Below are positions 1 to 7,508 of a DNA stretch of 37,017 nt, in pieces (the first letter of the stretch is position 1; each line of letters begins with the position of its first letter). Position numbers and translations under genes: made by a program. Source of the stretch: DAOTVS01 sp034436375 (GTDB taxonomy: Bacteria; Chloroflexota; Anaerolineae; SpSt-313); assembly GCA_034436375.1 (NCBI GenBank), contig DAOTVS010000269.1, forward strand, positions 1 through 37,017, given 5' to 3'. The notes below the pieces were generated by a model, which was not told where the DNA came from, did no database searches, and worked only from the letters and a program-made list of their open reading frames with translations.

Positions 1-26
1 TTTCGCCGCCCCTGGGGGCGGCGAAA
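1..26. terminator. Hairpin downstream of the first reverse-strand gene
   Basis: Perfect inverted repeat with arms at 1-12 and 15-26 (TTTCGCCGCCCC and its complement). It lies 32 bases past the stop codon of the reverse-strand gene at 58-300, where a terminator would be expected. Any T-tract on that strand would fall outside the window. Confidence 0.55.
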
Positions 27-57
27 ATACGGGCTCCTGCATACCTTCCCGAAACTC

Positions 58-300
58 CTATTCCACTTTGATGCGCGTAGCCTTGCGGGCGGGCGCAGGC
101 TCTGTGTGGGCGATGGCGGCATCAATCAGGCTGCGCAGGGCCAGCAGCCCCTCGCGGCGCGCTGCGGCCCGGTGCTCCCAGAACTCGGGCGGCAGCAGAC
201 GCTTGGCGTTGGCCTTTATGGCATGGGCCGCCTCAAAAGCGCGGCTCAAGGGGCAAGGCTCGCACCCACTCGCCCGGGTCTCGGCGGTGTTCTCGGCCAT
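58..300 (-). CDS. Small conserved protein of unknown function (80 aa)
   Basis: An 80-residue soluble protein with no assigned function. It has a CxxC pair (C13, C16), a helical centre with the pattern EFWEHRAAARREGLLALRSL at about residues 39-58, and a basic tail ending RIKVE. From memory, the pattern of a helical FWEHR...LLALRSLIDAAI core with a short charged tail recurs in small Chloroflexota proteins; this is recall, not a search. The start at 300 is chosen because GAAGAGGTGATCCT sits directly upstream; the reading frame stays open further upstream but crosses the promoter and the 438-507 palindrome. It is transcribed alone, away from the isomerase gene. The CxxC could bind metal or be redox-active, but two cysteines alone do not settle this. 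Confidence 0.75.
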   Translation of the reverse strand: MAENTAETRASGCEPCPLSRAFEAAHAIKANAKRLLPPEFWEHRAAARREGLLALRSLIDAAIAHTEPAPARKATRIKVE

Positions 301-348
301 AGGATCACCTCTTCTAGTGAACTGGCACAGGCAATAGAACCTATCTTT

Positions 349-378
349 ACTGTAGCACACAATGTATATAGCTGGCAA
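349..378 (-). promoter_or_regulatory. Candidate promoter for the 80-aa gene
   Basis: On the reverse strand, TTGCCA (373-378) and TACAGT (349-354) are separated by 18 bases, about 49 bases upstream of the start codon at 300. Moderate match to a housekeeping promoter. Confidence 0.4.
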
Positions 379-437
379 ATGCCCCAGGGTAAATCGCTGG
401 GCCATGTGCTCCGCCGCCAACCGCCATGGGCTCTTTA

Positions 438-507
438 GGGGGTATTGGTTTGTTGGTGGGGCCTGCCGCCCCGGGGTGGCAGGCCCCACCAACAAACCAA
501 TACCCCC
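438..507. repeat. 70-bp palindrome between divergent genes
   Basis: Arms 438-472 and 473-507 pair over 35 positions with a single G-T mismatch (468/477) and no loop. It lies between two divergently transcribed genes, so it cannot terminate either. The left half inflates apparent open frames on both strands here. Confidence 0.85.
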
Positions 508-563
508 CTCAGATTAGGGCCGGGTCACAGCAGCGCGTGACACCCGGCTATCACCTGAGGCAT

Positions 564-592
564 TTGCTCAACCTGACAAACAGTGGTACAGT
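564..592 (+). promoter_or_regulatory. Candidate promoter for the sugar isomerase gene
   Basis: TTGCTC (564-569), 17-base spacer, TACAGT (587-592), followed 44 bases later by the ATG at 636. Moderate match to consensus, but its position suits the gene. Confidence 0.35.
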
Positions 593-635
593 GAATCCGG
601 CACGATACACACTTTCCGCGAGGAGGCTGAATAGT

Positions 636-1397
636 ATGGGTCGCATTCCTGTCGCTCTGCAGCTCTACACAGTGCGTGACCTGACCCCTACCGACTTTGT
701 GGGAACCGTTACCAAGGTCGCCCAAATGGGCTATGCGGGCGTCGAGATGGCAGGCGTCACCGGCGGCCTGAGCGCCAAAGAGCTGAAAAAGCTCTTCGAC
801 GACCTGGGCCTGCGCGTGGCGGGCAGCCACATCGGCATCGATATCCTGGAGAAGGACCCCGCCGCCGTCGCCGATTTCAACCTCACCATCGGCAACCCCT
901 ATCTGGTGGTGCCCTACATGCCGAAAGAGGCGATGAACACCCTGGAGGGCGCTCAGGCCCTGGCCCAGCGCCTGAACAAGCTCGCCCAGACCTACAAGCC
1001 GTACGGGCTCAAGGTGGCGTATCACAACCACGCCCACGAGTTTGTGCGCGTCGGTGACCGCTATGCCCTCGAGTTGCTCTACGATCAGACGGACCCGGTG
1101 CTGGTGCAGGGCGAGCCTGATCTGTATTGGGTCACTTACGGCAACGAGGACCCGGTGGCCTGGCTGAAGAACCATCCCGGCCGCTGCCCGCTGGTGCACC
1201 TGAAAGACATGGCCCCCGGCCCCGAGCGCACCTTTGCTGAGGTGGGCGAAGGCATCATCAACTGGCAGCCTGTGTTTGCCGCTGCCGAAACTGCCGGCGC
1301 CCAGTGGTACATCGTCGAGCAGGACCGTTGCCAGCGGCCCACCCTGGAGAGTGCTGCCCTCAGCCTTAAGCACCTGAAAGAATGGGGCATCGCCTAA
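636..1397 (+). CDS. Sugar phosphate isomerase/epimerase (xylose isomerase-like TIM barrel)
   Basis: A 253-residue protein of the AP-endonuclease-2 / xylose-isomerase-like TIM-barrel superfamily, which usually isomerises or epimerises sugars, inositols or keto-sugars with a divalent metal. Visible family signs are GYAGVE at 32-37, YHNHAHEF at 129-136, PDLYWV at 161-166, PLVHLKD at 185-191, EVGEGIINW at 202-210 and YIVEQD at 225-230. Together these supply the Glu, His and Asp residues expected as metal ligands. The start at 636 follows AGGAGG at 621-626; longer versions of the frame begin upstream of the promoter and in the palindrome. There is no signal peptide, so it is cytoplasmic. It is monocistronic with no pathway neighbours, so the substrate cannot be named; inosose, hydroxypyruvate and keto-sugar isomerases all share this fold. 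Confidence 0.88.
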   Translation: MGRIPVALQLYTVRDLTPTDFVGTVTKVAQMGYAGVEMAGVTGGLSAKELKKLFDDLGLRVAGSHIGIDILEKDPAAVADFNLTIGNPYLVVPYMPKEAMNTLEGAQALAQRLNKLAQTYKPYGLKVAYHNHAHEFVRVGDRYALELLYDQTDPVLVQGEPDLYWVTYGNEDPVAWLKNHPGRCPLVHLKDMAPGPERTFAEVGEGIINWQPVFAAAETAGAQWYIVEQDRCQRPTLESAALSLKHLKEWGIA

Positions 1398-1450
1398 CCC
1401 GGCAGTGCCGGCTTGGCACCGGGGCCTGCTCAAGCGAGAACTCGCCCCAC

Positions 1451-1545
1451 GGGGCTAAAGCCGCCGTGCTAGGAATACAAAGCCCCCTCAAGGGGGCTGA
1501 GCAGCCCGCAGGGCTTTGTATTCTCAGCCCGATGGCTTTAGCCCC
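1451..1545. repeat. Nested inverted repeats in the gap after the isomerase gene
   Basis: Three nested arms: GGGGCTAAAGCC (1451-1462) with its complement at 1534-1545, GAATACAAAGCCC (1473-1485) with 1511-1523, and a central hairpin at 1481-1498 (AGCCCCC/GGGGGCT). The layout looks like an interspersed palindromic repeat; I recall similar GGGCTAAAGCCC and ATACAAAGCCC units between genes of other Chloroflexota, unverified. It may end isomerase transcription. Confidence 0.7.
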
Positions 1546-1594
1546 GGGTAGTCTCTGCCATAGCAAGTCTAGCGGACAACATAGCACCAGAGTC

Positions 1595-1634
1595 TGCAGG
1601 TGGATGGTGGACGTAACGCCATCGCTCACCTGCA
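1595..1634. repeat. Stem-loop in the leader of the nuclease gene
   Basis: TGCAGGTG (1595-1602) pairs with CACCTGCA (1627-1634), extended by GATGG (1603-1607) with CCATC (1619-1623). It lies 33 bases before the ATG at 1668. It could be a leader structure or an operator. I see no convincing promoter hexamers in this gap. Confidence 0.45.
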
Positions 1635-1667
1635 AAGACCAAGCCTGGCCGTACGAGGCGGACCGCC

Positions 1668-2516
1668 ATGCACCTTCCCGTGAGCTTTAGCTTTAGCCAG
1701 AGCTCCCTGGGCGACTATCAAGCCTGCGCCCGCCGTTTCCAGCTGCGCTACCTGGAGCGCCTGGCCTGGCCAGCGCCCCAGTCGGCCGATGCGCTGGAAG
1801 CCGAGTGGCGGCAGCGCCTGGGGCAAGATTTCCACCGCCTGGTGCGCCGGCATCAGGCGGGGTTGCCCGCTGCCGCCCTGGAGCCGCTGGCTGAGGGCCG
1901 GGGCGACCGGGAGCTTGCCGCCTGGTGGCAGAGCTATCTCAGATCGCCCTACGCTGCTCCCGAGGCCAGCGTCCGCCGGGCCGAGATCACCCTTTCCGCG
2001 CCCCTGGGGGGCTACCGGCTGGAGGCCCAGTATGATCTGCTGTGCGGGACCCCGGGGGGAGAGTGGTTGATTGTCGACTGGAAGACCGAACGCGAGCGGC
2101 CCCAACGCGCGCGCTTGCAGGGGCGTATGCAGACGACCGTCTACCGTTGCCTGCTGGCGCTGGCTGGCGCCACCCTCAACGGCGGTCGCCCCCCCGCCCC
2201 CGAGCAGATCACCATGATCTATTGGTTCGCCGCCTTTCCCACCCAACCCGAGCGCTTTCCCTATGATGCGGCGCAGTTCACACGCGACCGCCAGGCCCTG
2301 GAGCAGCTGATCGCCGAGATCGCGGCCCGCCCCCAGGGCGATTGGCCCCTGGCTACAGACGAGCGCGCTTGCCGGTTCTGCGCCTACCGCTCCCTGTGCG
2401 AGCGCCACGTGCCCCTCGCTACGATGGCCGAGTTTGAGCGCGAGAGCGAGGACCTGGCATTGGCCCTGCCCGATGCGGCGGACCTGATGGCGCAACAAGA
2501 GGAGATTGCCTTCTGA
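1668..2516 (+). CDS. PD-(D/E)XK nuclease of the RecB/Cas4/AddB type with four-cysteine Fe-S motif
   Basis: A 282-residue nuclease-fold protein. Key residues: SQSSLGDYQACARRFQLRYL near the N-terminus (10-29), H56 in GQDFHRLV, D123 in AQYDLL, D137 and K139 in LIVDWKT, and Q155/Y159 in QTTVYR. These match the RecB-type core (His, Asp, Asp-x-Lys, QxxxY). C20 together with C235, C238 and C244 (CRFCAYRSLC) matches the four-cysteine iron-sulfur cluster of AddB and Cas4. There is no helicase domain and there are no CRISPR genes nearby, so it is a stand-alone DNA exonuclease or endonuclease, probably in repair. The ATG at 1668 follows GAGG at 1655-1658. It ends 11 bases before the recJ start codon, implying co-transcription and perhaps a shared role in end processing. 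Confidence 0.85.
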   Translation: MHLPVSFSFSQSSLGDYQACARRFQLRYLERLAWPAPQSADALEAEWRQRLGQDFHRLVRRHQAGLPAAALEPLAEGRGDRELAAWWQSYLRSPYAAPEASVRRAEITLSAPLGGYRLEAQYDLLCGTPGGEWLIVDWKTERERPQRARLQGRMQTTVYRCLLALAGATLNGGRPPAPEQITMIYWFAAFPTQPERFPYDAAQFTRDRQALEQLIAEIAARPQGDWPLATDERACRFCAYRSLCERHVPLATMAEFERESEDLALALPDAADLMAQQEEIAF

Positions 2517-2527
2517 GGCCCAATGTG

Positions 2528-4957
2528 ATGGCCGACTGGCTTGAGCCCCAACCCATCTCCGTGCCGGAAGCCCTCCACGAGGTGGTGGGCGGGCACCCCC
2601 TGGTCGCCGAGGCGCTGGTGCGGCGCGGCATCACCGACCCGGAGCAGGCGCGCGCCTTTCTGGACCCCGCCCGCTATCACCCGGCGCCCCCTGACCAGAT
2701 GCCCGGGCTCCCGCAGGCAGTGCAGCGTGTGCAGCGCGCCATCGAGCGCGGAGAGGCCATCCTCGTCTGGGGCGATTTCGATGTTGACGGCCTGACCTCC
2801 ACGGCGATCCTGGTGGAGGCGCTGCGCTCCCTGGGGGCGCACGTGAGCTATCACGTGCCCGGCCGCGGCGAGGGCCACGGCGTGCACCTGGCGGGGCTGA
2901 AACAGCATCTGTCCTCTGGGAGCCCGCCGCGCCTGGTCGTCACCTGCGATACGGGCATCGGCGCCGCGGCGGTCGTCGCCTATGGCCGGGGGGTGGCGCT
3001 CGATTTTGTCATCACCGACCATCATGTGCCACCGCCGGAGCTGCCGGCCGCCGAAGCGGTCGTCAACCCATGCTTTTTGCCCGCTGCACACCCCCTGCGC
3101 ACCTTGCCCGGCGCGGGCTGCGCCTATCTGCTGGCTGCCGCCCTGGGAGAAGCCCTGGGCTGGCAGGGCTGTAAGCGCTCCCTGGACCTCCTGGCGCTGG
3201 CCATCGTGGCCGATGTGGCCACCCTGCAGGGCGATGCGCGCTATTACCTGCAGCGGGGCCTGCTCGCGCTGCGGGCGGGCGAGCGGCTGGGCCTGCAGGC
3301 GCTCTGCGAGGTCGCCGGCGTGGAGCGCGCAGGGCTGGATGAGGAGCACCTGGGGTTCGCCCTCGGGCCGCGCCTCAACGCCTTGGGTCGCCTCAGTGAT
3401 GCCAGCCAGGGCCTGGAGCTTTTCCTGACAGATGACCTCATCCGCGCGCGCAGCATTGCCTCGGAGATGGAGGGACTGAATAACCGCCGCCAGCTCCTCA
3501 CCAGCCAGGTGCTGCAAGCGGCGCGCGAGCAACTGGAGCGCGACCCCGCCGCTCTGCGCGCCCCTGCCATCATCGTCGCCCACCCGTCGTGGCCGGGTGG
3601 CATTCTGGGGCTCGTGGCGGGGCGATTGGCCGAGCACTATGGCAAGCCAGCCATCGTGCTGGCTAACCCACCCGGCGAGAACGTGCGCGGCTCGGCGCGG
3701 TCGGTGCCGGGGGTGGATATCGCCGGCGCCATCGCCGCCGCCGGGGACCTCCTGACCAGCCATGGGGGGCACCCGATGGCCGCCGGACTCTCGCTGCCGC
3801 CCGAGAACCTGCCCGAGTTCCGCCGCCGCCTGCAGGCCGAGGTCGGGCGCCAGGCCGCCGTAGCGCCGCCGCCCCCGCCGCTGGCTATCGATGCCTTCCT
3901 GCCGCTGGATGCCGTGACACCCGAATTGGCCCAAGACCTCAATCGCCTCGCGCCTTTTGGCCCCGGCAACCCGCCTGTGCAACTGGCGGCGCGCCGGCTG
4001 CGGGTGGCGGCGCAAGCAGCGATCGGCCGCACCGGTGAGCACCGGCGGCTGGTTGTGCGCGACGAGGCTGGCCGCGAGCAAAAGGTCTTTTGGTGGCAGG
4101 CAGGCGATTCCCCAGCCCCGGAAGGCGTCTTTGACCTGGCCTTTACTATACGCCCCACCAATTATCAGGGAGTGGACGAAGCCACAGTGACCTGGCTTGC
4201 CGTGCGCCCGGTAGAGGCGCCGGCCCCAGAGGTCGCCGAGCGAGCGCCCGGCCCGCACTGGACTGTTTTCGATCACCGCGAGGACCCAGCCCCTACGCTG
4301 GCCCTGGAGACGGTGCGCGCGCAAGAGCAAAACCAGGCGGCGCTTTTACGAATGGCAGGCCAGGGCAGCGGGCCCGATAACGATCGCAAGCCGAACAAGA
4401 GCGGTTCGCCTGATTTTGCGCCTGGGCCGCTCCTGATCTGGGCGGAGGGCAAGGTGCCGGCCGGGCTGCCCACAGTCGACCGCACCGGCGCCGCCCCGGC
4501 CGAAGCGCTGGCGCTATGGACGGCGCCACCCGGGCCGCGCGAGCTGGCGCGCCTGTTGCAGCAGGTGCAGCCTCAGCGCATACACCTCTTTGCGTTGGAC
4601 CCGGGGCAGGACGAGCCAGGGGCCTTTCTGCGCCGGCTGGCCGGGCTCGTGAAATACGCCCTGGCTCACTATGGCGGCGAGATCGACGCAGCCCAGTGGG
4701 AGCGCCTGGCCGCCGCGACGGCGCAGCGACTGGGCACCGTGCAAAGCGGCGTGCGCTGGCTGGCCGCCCAGGGGCAGATCATCATCCTGGAGGAGGGGGC
4801 GGCGCGCTGGCGCATCGGCGCCGGTGCAGCGGCGGCCGATGCGGCGAGGGCGGCCGCACTCGGGGCCGAGCTGATGCGCGCTCTGCGCGAGACTGCGGCC
4901 TATCGCGCCTATTGCCGCGTGGCAGAGCCGCACATCCTGCTGGCATCGGAATGTTAA
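2528..4957 (+). CDS. recJ: Single-stranded-DNA-specific exonuclease RecJ
   Basis: RecJ degrades single-stranded DNA 5' to 3' in recombination and mismatch or base-excision repair. The DHH phosphoesterase motifs are all present: DFDVDG at 84-89, CDTGIG around D142, TDHH at 164-167 and VADVATL at 228-234, followed by the DHHA1 motif SHGGHPMAAG at 412-421 and an OB-like region from about 475 (FGPGNPPVQ). Numbering counts from a possible GTG at 2525; the ATG at 2528 gives 809 residues. About 230 residues follow the conserved core. An extension of this kind is also found in Bacillus-type RecJ, so the length is not abnormal, although a polar stretch at 600-635 looks like an insertion or linker. It probably acts with the adjacent Fe-S nuclease gene. 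Confidence 0.95.
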   Translation: MADWLEPQPISVPEALHEVVGGHPLVAEALVRRGITDPEQARAFLDPARYHPAPPDQMPGLPQAVQRVQRAIERGEAILVWGDFDVDGLTSTAILVEALRSLGAHVSYHVPGRGEGHGVHLAGLKQHLSSGSPPRLVVTCDTGIGAAAVVAYGRGVALDFVITDHHVPPPELPAAEAVVNPCFLPAAHPLRTLPGAGCAYLLAAALGEALGWQGCKRSLDLLALAIVADVATLQGDARYYLQRGLLALRAGERLGLQALCEVAGVERAGLDEEHLGFALGPRLNALGRLSDASQGLELFLTDDLIRARSIASEMEGLNNRRQLLTSQVLQAAREQLERDPAALRAPAIIVAHPSWPGGILGLVAGRLAEHYGKPAIVLANPPGENVRGSARSVPGVDIAGAIAAAGDLLTSHGGHPMAAGLSLPPENLPEFRRRLQAEVGRQAAVAPPPPPLAIDAFLPLDAVTPELAQDLNRLAPFGPGNPPVQLAARRLRVAAQAAIGRTGEHRRLVVRDEAGREQKVFWWQAGDSPAPEGVFDLAFTIRPTNYQGVDEATVTWLAVRPVEAPAPEVAERAPGPHWTVFDHREDPAPTLALETVRAQEQNQAALLRMAGQGSGPDNDRKPNKSGSPDFAPGPLLIWAEGKVPAGLPTVDRTGAAPAEALALWTAPPGPRELARLLQQVQPQRIHLFALDPGQDEPGAFLRRLAGLVKYALAHYGGEIDAAQWERLAAATAQRLGTVQSGVRWLAAQGQIIILEEGAARWRIGAGAAAADAARAAALGAELMRALRETAAYRAYCRVAEPHILLASEC

Positions 4958-5000
4958 ACGCCTGCCACAAGCCAGGGCTCTCGATTGGAGGTCGAGGGAG

Positions 5001-5435
5001 ATGGATATCCCGGTCATCGTCGAGAACCGGTTGCGCTTCCGCATCCGCTGGCGCCTGCTCCACCTGCTCCCCCTGCCGGACGGGTATGAGATAGGGGTCT
5101 GGAGCCACCCCGCCCTGCGCGTAGCCATGACCCCGGCCGGCTTTGAGTTCAACCAGATCGATTGGTATTCTATCACCTTCTCCTACAAACGACGACAGGT
5201 GTTCCCGGGCGGGGATGGCGGTGTCGAGCCTGCCCGCCTGCTCATCGGCGTTACAGCCAAGGCCTGGGGCTTGATCTACCTGGGCATCTACCTCAGCGAC
5301 TGGCTGCGCATGCTCAAGTTGGGCCAGCTTCCCCTCGAGATCGGCCAATTGCGGCCCCGTGCGCAACCACCCAATAGCGTGCAGGAGTCAGTTAACCATG
5401 GATCCAATCACCATCCGCCCCTATCAACCGATTGA
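5001..5435 (+). CDS. Hypothetical protein (144 aa)
   Basis: I do not recognise this protein. It begins MDIPVIVENRLRFRIRWRLL and is rich in aromatic and basic residues, with a moderately hydrophobic stretch at about 80-103 (LLIGVTAKAWGLIYLGIYLS) that could be a membrane-associated helix. The start at 5001 is supported by GGAGGTCGAGGGAG directly before the ATG, 43 bases after recJ. The last 38 bases overlap the start of the acetyltransferase gene in another frame, so its tail (rich in Asn, His and Pro after about 120) may be poorly conserved. Position in the recJ run suggests co-transcription, not a shared function. Confidence 0.6.
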   Translation: MDIPVIVENRLRFRIRWRLLHLLPLPDGYEIGVWSHPALRVAMTPAGFEFNQIDWYSITFSYKRRQVFPGGDGGVEPARLLIGVTAKAWGLIYLGIYLSDWLRMLKLGQLPLEIGQLRPRAQPPNSVQESVNHGSNHHPPLSTD

Positions 5436-5916
5436 TCTGCAGGCCTGTCGGGCGCTCTGGACCGAGCTGACCGAGACACACCGGCAGCTCTACGCAGACC
5501 CCACCATCGGCGGCAGCGAGCCCGGGCTCTACTTCGACCGGCACCTGGCCACGGTAGGTGCCGAGCGTCTCTGGGTCGCCGAGCGGAGTGGGCAGCTGCT
5601 CGGCCTGGTCGGGCTGATGCTGGAGGGCCAGGAAGCCACCATCGAGCCGCTGGTGGTTACCGCCAGTGAGCGCGGAAGAGGCGTGGGCAGCCTGCTGGCC
5701 CGGCGGGCCGTGGCAGAGGCCGGCCGCCTGGGGGCGCGCTTTCTCAACGTGCGGCCGGCGGCGCGCAACAAGGAAGCGATCGCCTTCTTCTTCCACACCG
5801 GCTTTTGCGCACTCGGCCGGGTCGAGCTGTTCATGGACCTGCAAGCCAACGCTGAGGATGCAACCGGCTATTGGGAACCAGGCCCCGAGTTGTTCGGTCT
5901 TTCCTTCAAATATTGA
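5398..5916 (+). CDS. GNAT family N-acetyltransferase
   Basis: A 172-residue GNAT protein that transfers an acetyl group from acetyl-CoA to an amine on an unknown acceptor. The N-terminal part has the usual ITIRPYQPIDLQACRALW opening. The acetyl-CoA-binding motif A is seen as LVVTASERGRGVGSLLARRA, where R/Q-x-x-G-x-G/A is met by RGRGVG. A following NKEAIAFFFHTGF segment matches motif B (N-x-x-A-x-x-F/Y-x-x-x-GF). The start at 5398 follows AGGAG at 5383-5387 and lies inside the 3' end of the preceding gene, which suggests translational coupling. Substrate unknown. Confidence 0.88.
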   Translation: MDPITIRPYQPIDLQACRALWTELTETHRQLYADPTIGGSEPGLYFDRHLATVGAERLWVAERSGQLLGLVGLMLEGQEATIEPLVVTASERGRGVGSLLARRAVAEAGRLGARFLNVRPAARNKEAIAFFFHTGFCALGRVELFMDLQANAEDATGYWEPGPELFGLSFKY

Positions 5917-5956
5917 TAGCGTGGCCTTGCTGTTGGGAGCATTCTGGAGGTGCCCT

Positions 5957-6703
5957 ATGTTCCCGCTACCTTACCCGGGGCCGTTTGGGTTGATCCTCTA
6001 CCTCCTTTTTGTGCTGGATCTCACACTGCTTAGCGGGGGGCTGCTCTGGGGCCCCTTGCAGGCGGATGGCACGGGGCGGCTGCCGCGGCCGCTCCGCATG
6101 TTGCTTTCATGCATCCTGGCGCTGGCGGCCGGGCTACAATGGCGCCTGGCCCCAGGGTTGGGCGGATATGCCGGCTGGGTGTTTCTGGGTATGGCCCTGG
6201 GCCTGCTGGGCGACCTGATCATGGCTGAGCTCATCCCCGTACCCAATCGCTTGATCTTCGGCATGCTCACCTTTGGTCTGGGGCATGTAGCCTATATCGT
6301 TGCCCTGGCGCGGGCCACAACCGTTCTGGAAGCATGGAGCACGGCCCGACACCTGTCGATCGGGGCTATGATGGCGACCCTGGCCGTGCTTATCTGGCGC
6401 ACACTGGTGCGCCAGCCCGGAGGGGATCGCCTGCTGAATCGGGCGGCCCTGGGCTACAGCCTCCTCATGGCCTCCATGGACTCGCTGGCCATCGCCCTCG
6501 CCCTGCGCGATGCACGGTTTGTGCCGCTGGCCTGCGGGGCAGTGCTCTTCCTGGCTTCCGACACAGTGCTGGGGAACTGGAACATCCGAGGGCACCTGTG
6601 GAAGCGGGTCAATGACGTAGTGTGGATCACCTATAATCTGGGACAAATGCTCATCGTCTACTCGGTCGCAGCCCTGGTGAATACACTCACCGCCGGTTCA
6701 TAG
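5957..6703 (+). CDS. YhhN/TMEM86 family integral membrane protein
   Basis: A 248-residue, very hydrophobic protein with about seven or eight predicted membrane segments. The pattern (FLGMALGLLGDLIMAE, then PNRLIFGMLTFGLGHVAYI, then LFLASDTVLGNWNI and a terminal WITYNLGQMLIVYS) matches the YhhN/TMEM86 family, whose characterised vertebrate member hydrolyses lysoplasmalogen; bacterial members are mostly untested. Conserved Asp residues in GLLGDL and ASDTVLG fit the family. The start at 5957 follows CTGGAGGTG at 5945-5953; the frame is open further upstream but runs inside the acetyltransferase gene. It is the last gene of the forward run and ends at a strong hairpin. Confidence 0.85.
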   Translation: MFPLPYPGPFGLILYLLFVLDLTLLSGGLLWGPLQADGTGRLPRPLRMLLSCILALAAGLQWRLAPGLGGYAGWVFLGMALGLLGDLIMAELIPVPNRLIFGMLTFGLGHVAYIVALARATTVLEAWSTARHLSIGAMMATLAVLIWRTLVRQPGGDRLLNRAALGYSLLMASMDSLAIALALRDARFVPLACGAVLFLASDTVLGNWNIRGHLWKRVNDVVWITYNLGQMLIVYSVAALVNTLTAGS

Positions 6704-6705
6704 GA

Positions 6706-6738
6706 GCAGCCCTGGCGGGCGACGCCCGCCAGGGCTGC
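6706..6738. terminator. Hairpin between convergent genes
   Basis: Perfect 15-bp stem (arms 6706-6720 and 6724-6738, GCAGCCCTGGCGGGC and complement) with a 3-base GAC loop. It lies between the ends of the YhhN-family gene and the reverse-strand lipoprotein gene and could serve both. There is no T-tract on either side. Confidence 0.75.
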
Positions 6739-6761
6739 GCAGAAGTTCACGCTTCGATTAA

Positions 6762-7034
6762 CTAGGTCGTCGGGGTTACGCTGGGCGTCCCCACCGTCGT
6801 AGGCGAGCCCGTAGCCGCGGGGGTCATTGTGGTAACGGCAGACGTGGGAGTTTCGGTGCCAACGGCCGCGCTGGTGGGAGTCTCCACTGCCGACGTAGAC
6901 GTAGCCACACCAACAGGCGTATTCGTAGCCACGGGTGCGACAGTCGGCGTTGGGGTCGCCGGTGCCGCGCAGGCCACGGCGAACGCCAGGACCAGCAACA
7001 CACTGATGACCATCAGAAACCGGTTTCTACGCAT
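6762..7034 (-). CDS. Small Thr/Pro/Ala/Val-rich lipoprotein
   Basis: A 90-residue predicted lipoprotein: basic start (MRRNRF), hydrophobic core (VISVLLVLAFAV) and lipobox-like AVAC with Cys22 as the likely lipidated residue. Everything after Cys22 is low-complexity Thr, Pro, Ala, Val and Ser (units such as TPTSA and TPTVAP). This is the type of sequence that normally forms a spacer between membrane and domain in Chloroflexota lipoproteins, but no domain follows here. The ATG at 7034 is supported by AAAGGAGGAAGAAG on the reverse strand. It may be a short surface or spacer lipoprotein, or the stub of a gene that lost its 3' part; the frame ends cleanly before a terminator-like hairpin. Confidence 0.75.
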   Translation of the reverse strand: MRRNRFLMVISVLLVLAFAVACAAPATPTPTVAPVATNTPVGVATSTSAVETPTSAAVGTETPTSAVTTMTPAATGSPTTVGTPSVTPTT

Positions 7035-7106
7035 CTTCTTCCTCCTTTATGTCCACTCAAACCCACAATGGGGTCGGGATTCTCTCCCACGCTAGCAATT
7101 CCCGGA

Positions 7107-7115
7107 CCTATAGCA
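7107..7115 (-). promoter_or_regulatory. Possible extended -10 for the small lipoprotein gene
   Basis: Reverse strand TGCTATAGG, an extended -10 form, about 73 bases upstream of the start codon. No good -35 hexamer is visible. Confidence 0.25.
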
Positions 7116-7123
7116 TGCCTGAA

Positions 7124-7146
7124 CCGTCCTGACCCTCCCAGGACGG
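7124..7146. repeat. Small inverted repeat upstream of the lipoprotein gene
   Basis: CCGTCCTG (7124-7131) and CAGGACGG (7139-7146) flank a 7-base loop in the divergent region between the lipoprotein and GH35-like genes. It could be a regulator site or a chance hairpin. Confidence 0.35.
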
Positions 7147-7244
7147 GCCGGCAGGGCCAACATTAGCAAGTTCCGTACCACGAGCGCAGGACTGGGCCTT
7201 GCAACCTGCTTAACATGGCCGGGTAACCCCCTCCACACGATCCA

Positions 7245-7274
7245 TTGACATTGCCCTTCCTTCCGTGATACGAT
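7245..7274 (+). promoter_or_regulatory. Candidate promoter for the GH35-like gene
   Basis: TTGACA (7245-7250), 18-base spacer, TACGAT (7269-7274). A start near 7281 would leave a leader of about 228 bases before the ATG at 7509. That leader contains two short perfect hairpins, at 7378-7394 (GTGCCC/GGGCAC) and 7443-7461 (TGCCCCAA/TTGGGGCA). Confidence 0.45.
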
Positions 7275-7508
7275 AGGATCAGCGTCATAGCCCTTGCTGA
7301 TAGCTCATGTCGATTGCGTAGGTGACGTATTGATTAGCCTCCGCCCTGCCGAAGCATTGCACGCCCATTGTTCCCCCGTGCCCAAGTCGGGCACCTCCTG
7401 GTACGTTCCTGACGGCGACCGCTTCCCAGGCGCAGTTCCGGCTGCCCCAACGGTTGGGGCACCGGCTGCCAGGCAGGGATACTGCTCCCAACAGGAGAGG
7501 TGCCAGGC

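Noticed and set aside
525..1433. 302-residue reverse frame opposite the sugar isomerase
   Set aside because: Shadow of the isomerase coding frame; no Shine-Dalgarno and no family motif.
2384..4330. 648-residue open frame on the reverse strand opposite recJ
   Set aside because: It is the antisense shadow of recJ: low-complexity Gly/Arg/Gln composition, no recognisable domain, and all RecJ motifs read on the forward strand.
7370..7508. Possible T-box-like riboswitch, because of a TGGTAC sequence near 7400 followed by hairpins
   Set aside because: The GGTGGNACC-type core is absent, no specifier loop can be drawn, and the downstream gene is not an aminoacylation or amino acid gene.
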